The notes below the pieces were generated by a model, which had not been told where the DNA came from, did not search any database, and was given only the letters and a program-made list of their open reading frames with translations. The position numbers and the translations under genes were made by a program. A stretch of 64,000 nucleotides of DNA from Malania oleifera (Eukaryota; Streptophyta; Magnoliopsida; Santalales; Ximeniaceae), in the NCBI RefSeq assembly GCF_029873635.1, contig NC_080420.1, forward strand, positions 28,325,032 through 28,389,031. Direction: 5' to 3'. Every line of letters starts with the position of its first letter. The first letter of the stretch is position 1. Positions 36,498-47,527 of the stretch are shown piece by piece.

Positions 36498-39169
36498 TCA
36501 TGCATAATTGATTACAGCCTTCCATGGACCTTTTCCATTTTAAGATGAATATAGAATTGCCCTTTGTTCTTTGATCAATTCAATTGGCATCATGAATAGT
36601 TCGCCCTTTTTCTTGATATAGTTGTAGGAGTAGGTTTTGCTTCCCCAAATATTTGGAATCTCGTTTGATCTTTACCTTTCCCAATACCTTCGAGACATTT
36701 GCACAACCAAGGAACCTCTTCCACTATGAAATGAAGGGACTAACTAAACTACTCTACCCTTGTAGTACTGATGGTGGGGAATTCAACCCCATTGAAATCT
36801 TGAAGCTTAATTCAATTCTAGCAAAGAATTCCTAGTCCAAAGGAGCTCCATCTTTTCTTTTCTTTTCTTTTTCCTTGGAAATCTATATATGACCATATAT
36901 TGCCTCTATCATATAAAATTCTCTCCTTGCTGATCACGCAAATGGAATCATAAAAATGTTATTCATTGGCAAAAATTATCTTCTAAAAAGTTAAATGTTT
37001 ATGTATTTTTGTTTTCTTCTTATTAGATTACAAGAACATTTCCCTTGGACAATCCCTTTAACCTTCCGTTGATAGTCTTCTAGTGAAACTATAAACCTTG
37101 GTCTTTATGTGATATCCATTTGCAAAATTCACCCTTCCTTTTATTAGATTTAGATATAAATATGTAAAAAAAAGATCTCTTCCACCTTAGTTCTGTTGGC
37201 ATTTATGGAGTGTCGGCGATCTTCCTATGGACTCATTATCATATATGCAAGAGTATGGTATCAATGCTTGACAAACCTTCCTTTATAGTAACATGCAGCA
37301 TAAGGAAAATAAAAATTGAAAAGTTTGAGTTGGCAGGGGATCCAACGCTCAAATAGCTAGAAGAACATTAATAAACTCAAAAAGGTTCTTAGAGGTTAAA
37401 GACTTAGGCTTGACCAAAGAATCTTTTAAGTCCTCCGAGGGATACATATATAAACTGAGATAACTCTAATGAAATGTTAGTGTCGAAAAGAGCTTGAAAT
37501 TTGATAACGTATTGGGAAACTTCTAGGACAATGGCCTATGAAACTCATCCAATCAAGTTTTACATTGAGAAGAACGATCATGGTGAGGAGGAGGATAAGG
37601 AAGAAAAGGAAGGAGATGAAGGGACTTAGACCCTAATGGTTGTCATTGAACCCCAACAATTCTTTGAGTAAAATATGTAAACACTTCGAGGTAAAAAGAG
37701 TATGCAAGGATCATATAAGATTTTAAAAGTTGATAAACTAGATTTGACATCCTAATCTTTGAAACACTTATTTATCTCTTTTTGACTTAAGCATTTGAAG
37801 GTCTTTTTTAGGAGTCTCAGTACTAATTTGGAACACTAGAATAAGCATTTGTTTAACTTCCAATGAGAAACAAAATTAATAACAATGAAAATAAAAGTAA
37901 ATAAACTAGAAATTGGGCATGGAAAGGACTCACTATATTAATTAGGCCCACTTGCGTTGTGGGTGTTGTGCACCTATAAATAGCATAGAAATGTAAAGAG
38001 AGAAATGCTTTGCAGATGGAATATTTGTATAAAAGTCCTATACAAAATGCAATGTGATGAGGAACACAACTAAAATGAAAGGGTGGCATACGTATTAACA
38101 GTGTTTCATGTGTGGAAATGAAATTAAATGGTAGACAACCTAGCTCGCGTACAATAGCCCTACCATTAATATTTCTTGCGGAAAAAATTTCGATTTGAAA
38201 ATTCAATTCGTACAGCATTGTTTCATGTGGAGTAGCTAGCTCTGCAAAAGGATAGATATGATATAGTGGGGAGTTGCATGAGCCATGTCCCATGTGCAGC
38301 AATGGTTAATTAGATGAGAGCATGCAAGCAGGATGGTTGAGGCCATGAGAACGTCATGGCAGCGTGTGATTGATGTCATCATAAACCCCACACGGAGGCT
38401 TAGCCTTGTTGGTATATATGGTAGTGGTGGTGGTGCTATCATGCAGAGTTTGAATATTGTAAGATTAAAATATAAAGAGAAAGAGAATAGAAAAAGATGA
38501 GAGAAGATAAAAGAGAATGGGGACCAATGCAGCCATGCGTGTGCCCACTGACCACCAAAAGGGTCCTGAGAAAAAAAAAAAAAAACCTTCTTTAGGGCTT
38601 CCATGCCCCAACCCCAACAGTAATTAACACAACAGAGAAGGGAACAACAGTGCCCAGAGACAGTCCCAATCAGGCAAAAAACATCAATCCCCCTCTCCCT
38701 CCATCTACCAAAGAAAGGGAGAGGAGCAGCACCCTATGAGACCTTGGAAATGTGTTTTGTTGGTACTTGGTATTGGTGGGTTTTCTTTTTTAATTTTGAA
38801 TGTTGTGTCAAATAATACACTTAAAATTTTAGCTTTTTTTTTCTACTAAAACAAGAATCTAAAATAAAAATTAAAGAGATTAATAAAAAAAATTAAATGG
38901 GTCTCCCTCAATAAAATTCTAACCTTATATTTGGAAGTTTGTAATTCAGACTTTATGATTAGATTGTGAATTTAGACAAAACTTAATGCAAAATTGCGTT
39001 GAGTTTCATTCAAATTCGTGCAAATTCAAATTAAAGATTCAAAATCTATGCTCCTAAACATTTACCTTATTGTTGAGCACAACTAATAATTTAGTGGGTT
39101 ACATACACTTTTAATACTGAATCGTAACAAACCCATGGTGATAATGAGTCATGCATCACATCAAAAATT
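36498..39169. other. intergenic sequence upstream of bHLH gene
   Basis: No gene is recognised. Short frames occur (for example minus strand 38302-37853, 149 codons), but none shows a known domain. The first kilobase may include the 5' part of the LINE ORF1 seen at 23.2-23.9 kb, since it flanks the same copia insertion. A poly-A/T run lies at 38570-38585. Confidence 0.5.
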
Positions 39170-39446
39170 TTGCCTCCCATGATGGGGAGATTCACTATAA
39201 TGGTGTTGAAATGGAAAATAAAAGGGCAACCTCTCTCTCTCATGACAAGTTAATATATAGTACTATAATGTTGAAATTGAAAAAAGGGGGGATCTCTCTC
39301 TCATGGACAAGTTAATATATAGTTATGGCATTGAAATGGAAAATAAAAGGCCAATCTCTCTCTCCCTCTCTCATGTACGTGCAGTTAATAGTATTACGGT
39401 GTTAAAATAGGAAATGGAAAGGTCTCTCTCTCATGGGTCAGTTAAG
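39170..39446. repeat. four-copy degenerate tandem repeat, 50-75 bp
   Basis: Four successive segments share the order 'tggtgttgaaatggaaa', a purine run, a CT run, 'catg(g)acaagttaatata'. They begin near 39195, 39262, 39324 and 39398. The array lies about 2.2 kb upstream of the bHLH start codon. Confidence 0.7.
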
Positions 39447-39748
39447 ATTGGGCTTGATGATTTTGTTTTACTTTGGGCAGCCAAGCTACTTAAGACAGTG
39501 TAATTACCCAAGCCTTGCTTGGGTTGTCAAGGGCTTTGAGCCAAGTAACTTTTCTTTTTCGCTTTATTGTTTTTACCATAAACACACATCATGGATTACA
39601 TGACTGTTGCAAAACCCTCTATAGGCCCAATTACCACCGAACAGGTAGCATGGCAACAGATATTAGACAGGGCTCCTATAGCGTCCCGATGATCAAATCA
39701 ACTAGGTAAAGGCATGCCAGCCTGCCCTAGAACATGTCAAAAGTTATT

Positions 39749-40004
39749 AGAAACATGTTTCCTTTTTGTTTTTTGTTTGTTTTTTTAATTTTTTTTAAGG
39801 ATGATATTGTATCATTACAAGTATTGAAGAACAAATCTTACCAACCAGCCAATTTATGCGTTTTCTTAACCTATAGAAACATGTTTTTCTTGTTCTTTGT
39901 TTTTTGTTTTTTGTTTTTTGCTTTTTTGCAGGATGGTATTGTATCTTTACAGGTATTGAAGAATAAATCTTACCAACCAGCCAATTGACGCATTTTCTTA
40001 TCTC
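39749..40004. repeat. 126 bp tandem duplication
   Basis: Two copies run from 'agaaacatgttt' (39749 and 39875) through a T-rich tract to 'taccaaccagccaattgacg'. The period is 126 bp and divergence is low apart from the T tract. Confidence 0.85.
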
Positions 40005-40149
40005 TATTTTCTTCACAATATGGTAAATGAGACATAAAAGGAAACTGGAAACTGAAGGGGGTCATGTGGACTTGTACCAAAGGGTATACCTACTTGAAAA
40101 CTCATGATGACCAACACCCTCAATTCATCATCTACAATTTTTTTTCAGC

Positions 40150-40175
40150 ATATATATATATATATATATATATAT
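40150..40175. repeat. (TA)n microsatellite
   Basis: An uninterrupted TA run about 1.4 kb upstream of the bHLH start codon. Confidence 0.9.
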
Positions 40176-40609
40176 GTGCAGTTGGTACTGTTAGACTTAT
40201 AGGTGTTTAATATGAGGAATGGTGGCATGGGGAAATAGTTTATACTTGTACTCCTATATGTGTGTAAAGAAGTAATGTGAGCATCAATTAATCTGCCAAA
40301 CCATGCAGTGCCCTTCATAATGAAGCGAAACCTCAATGATTTCAACGTTTCAATGCTCAAAAAGAGCCGCACCATTCACTAACAATATTTTTTAATTAAA
40401 ATTCCCACGTATACTTATATACATATATGCATATATCTTAATTTAAGGATAAAAAAAACAAAATATACCGAAATCTATTGCCATCAAAAGGTCTAAATTC
40501 CAAAAGGACTGGTGGAAGTCCATAGTTTATGTGACTGAAACCGAGGCTTCAAGATATGAACCTTAGATAGAGAGAGAAAGAGAAAGGAAATGCATGAGAC
40601 TTCCTGTGG

Positions 40610-40610
<1 letters not shown>

Positions 40611-40647
<37 letters not shown>
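40611..40647. repeat. (GA)n microsatellite
   Basis: A GA run about 1 kb upstream of the bHLH start; a shorter GA run follows at 40717-40735. Confidence 0.9.
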
Positions 40648-40649
<2 letters not shown>

Positions 40650-40887
40650 TGCGTTCCAAGACACAATGATTACATGGTCTTGGGGAAGCAGAAAGGGTGG
40701 GTGTGGAAATAGCCACAGAGAGAGAGAGAGAGAGAATATAAAGGGGTGAAGGGGGGATTGACCGAGGAAGCTAGGAAAGGGAGGAAAGGGAACTTTTATG
40801 ATGATACATCAGGCTTTTGGTCTTTGGTCGGTCGACAATCGGTGAGTTGTGTGTACACTGTGTTGCGTTTGTGTTCCCTTCCAACGC

Positions 40888-40889
<2 letters not shown>

Positions 40890-40934
<45 letters not shown>
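40890..40934. repeat. (CT)n microsatellite
   Basis: About 22 CT units in the bHLH upstream region. CT/GA tracts are common in plant promoters and 5' leaders and can bind GAGA-binding BPC proteins. Confidence 0.9.
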
Positions 40935-40938
<4 letters not shown>

Positions 40939-41212
40939 CCTGCCAAGCCAGCACTCCCATCGCAGAGTGTAATTATGCACTTTGAACCAATCACAAAGCA
41001 ACAAATACTTATATTTAATTGATTCTACCACATTATTTATTCATTCTTCCACACAAAAAAAAAAAATGGTAGAAAAGATACCACAACCCTGATAGCTTCA
41101 GGGATGATCATATCATACATGGACTGTGAGAGAGACAGAAAATAATAAGAGAGATGGAATTGAAGAGAATGCGTAAGAAGAAAGGAATGGGTAGTCCCAG
41201 TAAGTACCAAAG

Positions 41213-41233
41213 GCCCTCTATATATTAGAGGGC
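41213..41233 (+). promoter_or_regulatory. TATA box inside an inverted repeat
   Basis: TATATA at 41219-41224 is flanked by perfect 8 bp arms: GCCCTCTA, a TATAT loop, TAGAGGGC. It lies about 390 bp upstream of the bHLH start codon, leaving a leader of about 360 nt. As the promoter of this gene it is inference from position. Confidence 0.55.
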
Positions 41234-41347
41234 GTGAGAGCTAAACGGGGCCGCAGATCACCACAGACCACAACAAAACAAACAACCCAAAAAGATTAAA
41301 CATACCCTCAAAACCCAAAGCAAAAGGAAAGCTATCTAGCTTTCTTT

Positions 41348-41348
<1 letters not shown>

Positions 41349-41374
<26 letters not shown>
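41349..41374. repeat. (GA)n tract in the presumed 5' leader
   Basis: A 13-unit GA run between the presumed TATA box and the start codon, a common leader feature of plant regulatory genes. Confidence 0.85.
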
Positions 41375-41378
<4 letters not shown>

Positions 41379-41384
41379 GCGAGC

Positions 41385-41417
41385 ATGGATAAAAAGAGTC
41401 ATCACCTTCCTAGCTAA
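41385..41417 (+). CDS. upstream ORF, 10 codons
   Basis: An ATG in the presumed leader opens a 10-residue ORF (MDKKSHHLPS) ending in TAA, 196 nt before the bHLH start. It is in a different frame from the main ORF by position. Short upstream ORFs often lower translation of the main ORF. That it is translated is not shown by sequence alone. Confidence 0.4.
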   Translation: MDKKSHHLPS

Positions 41418-41613
41418 AGAGTTTCAGAGACATTCCCACAGAAAACCCTCCTTTCACATATTAACAAAGGTTTGTCTTAGATTCAATTCTTGTGTATAAA
41501 ACCCTTCAATTTCCTGCTTCTGCCCACAGAAACAAAGAGAGAAGTGTGTGTATATAAATCAATTTAGTTCTTCAGACAAATCAAACATACCCAGAGAGCT
41601 AGAGAGAGGGATC

Positions 41614-43501
41614 ATGTGTGGTAAGAAGGAAGAAGATCAAGCAGAGTGTTCCCAAAGCATTCAGAACTTTCAAAGCTTCGAAGAACAACAACTGCTTCTG
41701 CAACAGCAAAACCCTGCACACGATCTATACGGAACTGGAAGAGGAACTGAAGCAGGAGGATTCATGTTCCCAGACGGTCCGCCAATCCTGCCATGGTCTC
41801 TTCCACCGGTTCACCCCTTCAATCCGACCCACTTCGCTCCAAACCCGGTTCGAGAGCACGTCGACCCGTTTCTCCTCCATCCTCCCCCCTCACCCTACGG
41901 CGTTAACTTCTTCAACCGAAGAACTGCTCCTCCTCCGGCACTGCAGTTTTACGAGGGTCAGTCCTCGGACCCTCTCCGGATCATATCCGACTCTCTCGGG
42001 CCGGTCATTCAACCCGGTTCAACCCCTTTCGGACTCCAAGCCGAGCTGGGGAAGATGACCGCGCAGGAAATTATGGACGCAAAAGCCCTCGCCGCCTCCA
42101 AAAGCCACAGCGAGGCCGAAAGGCGACGCAGAGAGCGAATCAACAACCATCTCGCTAAATTGCGCAGCTTGCTACCCAGCACCACCAAAGTAAGTTCTAC
42201 CTTTAATTGCAAATCTTCCCCAAAAGTTATCTCTAATTCCGAATGAACCCCAGAAGCATACAGGAATATCCTTACGCGTATATCATGTGATTTTATGACC
42301 CAGAAAAATCATGCATGTATTTTATATTACGTTTTTTAAACAGCCTTTTTGTTTTGGCATGGATCATGGAATGAACTTTTTGATTCAAAGATCTCTGTAG
42401 ATTTTCCTGAGATTCTAATAATTAGAAGCTTATAACCTACAAACCCCACCATGGGACACCAAGTGCATGCAATCTCATCTTTTCTCTTAGCTTCTAATTC
42501 TTTGTAATATATATTATATGTGTTTCACATGTTTTGGTTCCTTCGGCTTTTGTTTCTCTTCGGTTAATTGGTTTGATATATGCTCTGGGTCGTTTTGTGG
42601 TAGTTCCGAGGAGGAGAAATAAGCGAAAAGGGAATGAGCGTTAATGTCGCTGGGCTGATATGGTAAAGAGGAACACCGGAGCAGTTAAAAAGCTTCTCTG
42701 GAAATTTCTTGCCGGTTGTATATATGATGATCAGTCAAAACTGAGTATATGGATAGAACAAAAAAGAAATAAAGACAGAAAAAGCTAGCTTTCCTGTCAG
42801 CCCCTTAAGACACATCCCTCATCCCCTTAAACCCCGCCGTTAAACCCTTCTTAAACCCTCAAAATAGTTGAAATCATGAAACCACTTCATATTCCAAGAC
42901 CTTACCACCACATATGTGTCTTCTTGCACCGTATGGTTAAATGTGCAATGCTTACTTCATGTTCTTAATTATCTAAATTGCTCTTGTGATACATGCTCAG
43001 ACGGACAAAGCTTCACTGCTTGCGGAAGTGATCCAACACGTGAAAGAGCTCAAGCGCCAAACGTCTTTGATCGCGGAATCAAGTCCGGTCCCTACGGAGA
43101 TCGATGAACTAACGGTGGATGCTTCGGACGAGGATGGGAAGTTCGTGATAAAGGCTTCGCTTTGTTGCGAAGACAGGTCGGATCTCTTGCCCGACCTCAT
43201 AAAGACCTTGAAAGCTCTGAGGCTGAGAACACTGAAAGCCGAGATCACGACGCTCGGGGGACGAGTTAAAAATGTCTTGTTCGTCACGGGAGAAGACGAG
43301 TCCACCAGTGACGACCAACAGCAGCAGCAGCAGCAACAACAACAACAACAACAAGCACCACTCCAGCAACAGTACTCTATAAGTTCAATCCATGAAGCCC
43401 TTAAAGCAGTGATGGAGAAAACAAACGGGGATGAGTCTGCTTCTGGGAGTGCAAAGAGACAAAGAACCAATATAAACATCCTTGAACACAGGTCTCTTTA
43501 A
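41614..43501 (+). CDS. bHLH30: bHLH transcription factor, bHLH30/TMO5-like
   Basis: Two exons, 41614-42189 and 43001-43501, joined across an 811 bp GT-AG intron (AAA|gtaagt ... ctcag|ACG), encode 358 residues. The start is the first in-frame ATG and gives the conserved MCGKKEE N-terminus. Residues 163-212 form the bHLH domain. The basic region KSHSEAERRRRERIN has the His/Glu/Arg set for E-box/G-box DNA. Helix 2 is ASLLAEVIQHVKELK. The preceding AELGKMTAQEIMDAKALAAS block and the ACT-like domain (about 236-290, FVIKASLCCEDRSDLLPDLI) identify the bHLH30/32/106/107 group (TMO5 and TMO5-like). These are nuclear factors that dimerise with LHW-type bHLHs and promote vascular and periclinal cell division. 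The intron falls in the loop, as in relatives. Residues 298-310 are a run of 13 Gln. The N-terminal half is Pro/Gln-rich. Confidence 0.95.
42190..43000 (+). other. intron of the bHLH gene
   Basis: This 811 bp intron starts GTAAGT and ends CTCAG. It separates helix 1 plus the loop start (SLLPSTTK) from TDKASLLAEV. It is AT-rich relative to the GC-rich exons. No nested gene or transposon was seen. Confidence 0.93.
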
Positions 43502-44849
43502 ATGATCACCAGGATCTACCTTGCTTATCTCATGATCGATCATAATTAGTACGTTTTTGTTTTTCATCTTTCTCTTTGATTCCTTTTTCTTGTGTGCGCA
43601 TGTTTTTTTCCCCTTTATTTTTGTTTTCTTGGGGTTGTCATCGTGTATGGAGTATCCATCACCAAACAAATAGGAAAATGATGGTACGCGATTAATGTAT
43701 TTCCATAATCGTCATTACTGTGAAGTGGGAATGGACGAGAGAGAGAGAGAGAGAGAGAGATGTGGTTGGTGGGGATTGATTCTCTTATGGTTTGGGCAGA
43801 GGAATTGTGTGAAAGGGAGAGTTAACGAGTTTGTTGAGAAGGGGGAAAACAGTGGAGATCTTTTTCGTGGTGAGAGAAACCTCAGATCGAATACTGACAT
43901 GGAAAATGTGGAGATGATTTCTTCCTTCAGAATGGAAAATGCGCGCAGGAGGCAACATGGACTTTGGAGGGTATTGTTTGTTTTGTAGTGGAGGCTATCT
44001 CTGATAAATAATCATAAGAAGGATGACGATATATATACACATACATACATACATACATACACATACATATATATATATATATATATATTTATACATTGAC
44101 ATATCTTCCCTAATTCATTCCCCACCGCCATCTTCAATTCTTTTCCAAACAGTATAGAGAAACCTTAATGGGAAAAATGCCAGTTCAGTATCACGAGTGC
44201 TGCTGTCTGCTGGCTGCAAGCTAACGAGTGATGCAACATGGGAAATGTACACTCCAATCTTCGTCATTTCTCCTTTGTTTATTTCTTATTAAATTTCCTT
44301 TCTTTTCCCTTCTCTCAATTTTCTCTCTTAGGGGCTTTGCTTTGTTCTTCCCTTTTTTGTGTGGAAGTTTTCTTGAAGGGCAAATTACAGAAGTCCCTAA
44401 TTTTTCACTAAATTGCACTTCCTCCCCATTTAAATTGTTACAGTTAATTAGATTCTCAAAGTTTCTTTTTAAAATTACATGTGAAAACGGGTTCAAACCA
44501 AGAGCTTAGCTTGTTAATAGTACTATTATGCTTTTTGTTATCATGTTTGTTCATGCATTGATCAAAAGGGAACTAATTGCATTGGGCTGTATTGCACTTC
44601 TCTACAACATTTACTTCTACAATTTTCTTCCCACTAGCACTGATGGTCAACATGACAATTATGGAGTCACATGGATGCGCAATTCTACTTTGTGAAAACC
44701 TTCAGCACCTATATGTATCAAAACTGATATTAATTAGACTCATGCATATGCAATCCACCATGACAATGTAATTGTTAAGTAATCTTTAGATCATCATGAT
44801 TATCATGATGACAGTAGAAAGCTAGCCGGGGGGGGAGGGGAAGAGGGAG
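43502..44849. other. 3' flank of bHLH gene
   Basis: No gene recognised. Contains a (GA)n tract at 43738-43760 and a compound (CATA)n(TA)n microsatellite at 44034-44089. No canonical AATAAA lies within the first 200 bp after the stop codon. Confidence 0.6.
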
Positions 44850-45029
44850 GGGCATTGAGTACAACTAGGTCTAGGAGGATTATATGTTTCATTAAGGAAA
44901 GTGAGATTTGCATATTCCAATTATGCAAGGTTAATTTTGGGGCATTGAGTACAACTAGGTCTAGGAGGATTATATGTTTCATGAAGGAAAGTGAGATTTG
45001 CATATTCCAATTATGCAAGGTTAATTTTG
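44850..45029. repeat. 90 bp tandem duplication
   Basis: Two adjacent 90 bp copies, starting 'ggggcattgagtacaacta' at 44850 and 44940, differ at only one position that I can see (attaagg versus atgaagg). This must be a recent duplication. Confidence 0.93.
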
Positions 45030-45252
45030 TATGGGGTATCTGAATGGTCGTGCTATTGCAGCCATCTAGTTAAATTGCCTAGGGAGTGTTCTAGTTTATT
45101 GTAGTCATTGGACCTAACTTGGGAATTAGAAACTATCCTTAGTTACTTCAATATTTTCCAACACCTTCCCTCATGTTTCATTATAAACAATTGCAGTGGA
45201 AAACATTAGAAGCGAAAGGTTCAGCAAGAGGCATTTTTAATTTTGTGGAATT

Positions 45253-45897
45253 TGTTAGAAAATGTGTATTCCCAAAAAGGGGGTGAATTGGAATTTAAAA
45301 CTTTTATCTTAGGTTGAACTAGATGTTGGCACAGTATTACAACCTAAGGTCTTTCTATGTAGTTCCAAACACACTAATAAATATAATATAGGGGAATTTA
45401 AATCAAGCGCATCATCCACATAATAACATACACGTGTGGTAAATACAAAGTGTGGAAATATAAACAAATACACAATATGTTATCGGGGTTCGACCAACTG
45501 TGCCTACGTCCCCGCCTCTAACTTACAAGTCCGAGGATTTCACTAATAGCTCACTTAAAGGTGAAGCGATACCGATTACAACCAGGTAAATTAGCACAGG
45601 GCCGACCTCAACCTTAACTAGGTCAATTAGCAGGGCTGACCTCAACCTACACGCCTTAACAGGATGACACACCTAACTTTCTTAATCGGGTCTAAGCCAA
45701 TCCAGGACTATTCCAGGGCTAATCTCCCTCTTCAGGCCCATGCCTGGAAATATAACATATGTGTATTACAATCAAATGGTACAGTGATTGTGCTTTCGTG
45801 TAAAAAAAATATGTATCCAAATACGCGCAATTACATACACCACAAATGATATAATATGTAAGCTCAGTGTGGTCCAATATAATATTTAAACTCTCAG

Positions 45898-45928
<31 letters not shown>

Positions 45929-47522
45929 CTATCAGTGTAATAAGTGCTTGAGAGTATCAAGCATGCAATCTTTGTATCACAAAATGTTCAGCCAATAAGT
46001 TCACACAAAGATGTCAAATTTCAAATATATCAATCAGCAGTATGTCTCAAGCATGTAAATATCAAATTATGTAAATGTTTGGTTTGCAAAAGATGTGTAA
46101 TCTTTGTATTCAGCGAATAATTTATGAGTGAGTGAATATTGCAACAAAGATCACTATCACACAATCAAATATCTTTTCAAATATTTTTCAAAATAAAAGC
46201 ACAATAGATATTTGAAAGTGATTATGAAAAGAGTTGCAACCAAAATACTATACGATCTTCTCAAGATATTACAATGAATATACAACCTCAGAAGATCAAA
46301 TAAAAGTCTTTTTAAAAGAGACTTATTAACAAAGTCCCCTAAGAATACTTGGGTTTAACTCTCAAGAAAATCAAGTCAATCAATCAAGGCAAGGAGAGCG
46401 AACCTATGGAAACAAACACTCAATCCATTTACAAATGATGTAGACACTAATAGAAGGTAAGCATGAGTGAATGAGACTCAAAAATGAGTAGTATGTGTTT
46501 TTGGATTATTAGAGAATTCTCCCAAGTCAAGGTAGCTCATTGATTTTTTAATTTTCACAAATGATCACATATATATATAGACATGGGAAGAAATATGACC
46601 GTTAGGGACCTATTAGGAATTATTAAAAAAGTTTAATAACATTTAAAACATTTTAACCCTGTTTAAAAGATATTTCACCACGATAAAAATCAGCGCAACC
46701 CGAGAGGTCCGGTCGACTATAACAGTTTTGATCGACCAGAACTCATATCGTTCGGTCGACCAGGGCATTTTTGAATTGAGTGGTCGGTCGACCGAAAGTG
46801 GGCGATTTCCCATTTCACAAGGTTCAATCGACCGGGTCATTTTGAACTGGCTGGTTCGGTCGACCAGACCGTTGGGATTTTTCTTTAGGACCCTCGGTCG
46901 ACCAGGTAGTTGGAGTTCATTTTTGTCTCGGTCGACCAGATGGTCAAACATTTGACCCCAGGGGGTTTCGGTCGACCAGGAGTTTTGAACTATAATTGTT
47001 CGGTCGACCGGGACCTTGGTCAACTGTTGACCCAAGTTAGTTTCGGTCGACCAAGGCAAAACCTGGTCGACTGAAAGTGCACAATGTGTGAATTTCGGTC
47101 CAATATCGAAACATACAAACCCTATTCCAGTGCCTAAAACATACAAGTGCAAAGATGAGTGTCCTAAGGTCACTTGGGGTCCAATTTTGAAGACACCAAA
47201 AAAGTCTGGTGTCGGTCGACCGAAAGTTAAACCCTAAGGTCTTTCTACGGTCACTTTTAGTTCATATTTGGTTTGAGCTTACGTATTGTCATGCATGTGA
47301 TGTGTGTGAGCTTATTATAAACCAAAGACCTATTTACTATTACAGACCCTCTACAAAAGAATTAAATACAATACAATCGATAAATAGGTCTTCAACTTTA
47401 GTTCCTCTTTGTGCACATCTCAATCTTTGACAATTTTAGCTCCTGCACAAAACCTCAAACACTTTTTAGATACAATGAGTATTTGTCATAATCAAAACCG
47501 GGTGTGACTAATAAGGTCAACA
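45253..47522 (-). repeat. solo LTR, family A copia
   Basis: A 2,270 bp LTR bounded TGTTAGAAAATG and AAGGTCAACA lies between perfect 5 bp duplications GAATT (45248-45252 and 47523-47527). No primer site or polypurine tract adjoins it, so it is a solo LTR. The G-run block is at 45270-45291 and the TATA-like tract at 46569-46579. At 46700-47225 there are 11 exact GTCGAC sites, mostly as CGGTCGACCAG. A TA microsatellite lies at 45898-45926. Confidence 0.94.
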
Positions 47523-47527
47523 GAATT

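Noticed and set aside
37853..38302. A 149-codon minus-strand open frame upstream of the bHLH gene
   Set aside because: No recognisable domain, low-complexity hydrophobic tail, no splice or promoter context; kept only as intergenic.
38200..38310. Possible microRNA precursor in the bHLH upstream region
   Set aside because: No convincing long hairpin and no known plant miRNA sequence recognised.
40746..41031. Open frames with long Arg-Glu or Ser-Leu runs
   Set aside because: These are translations of (GA)n/(CT)n microsatellites.
41548..41613. N-terminal extension of the bHLH protein by 22 codons
   Set aside because: The extension begins with GTG, not ATG. The first in-frame ATG (41614) gives the family's conserved MCxKKEE start.
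46643..47173. A 176-codon open frame on the minus strand
   Set aside because: It translates the GTCGAC palindrome array of a solo LTR (repeated V-D-R motifs); low stop density reflects base composition, not a gene.
46700..47225. Palindrome array considered as a CRISPR-like array
   Set aside because: Spacing is irregular, motifs are short and degenerate, the host is a plant LTR and no cas gene exists.
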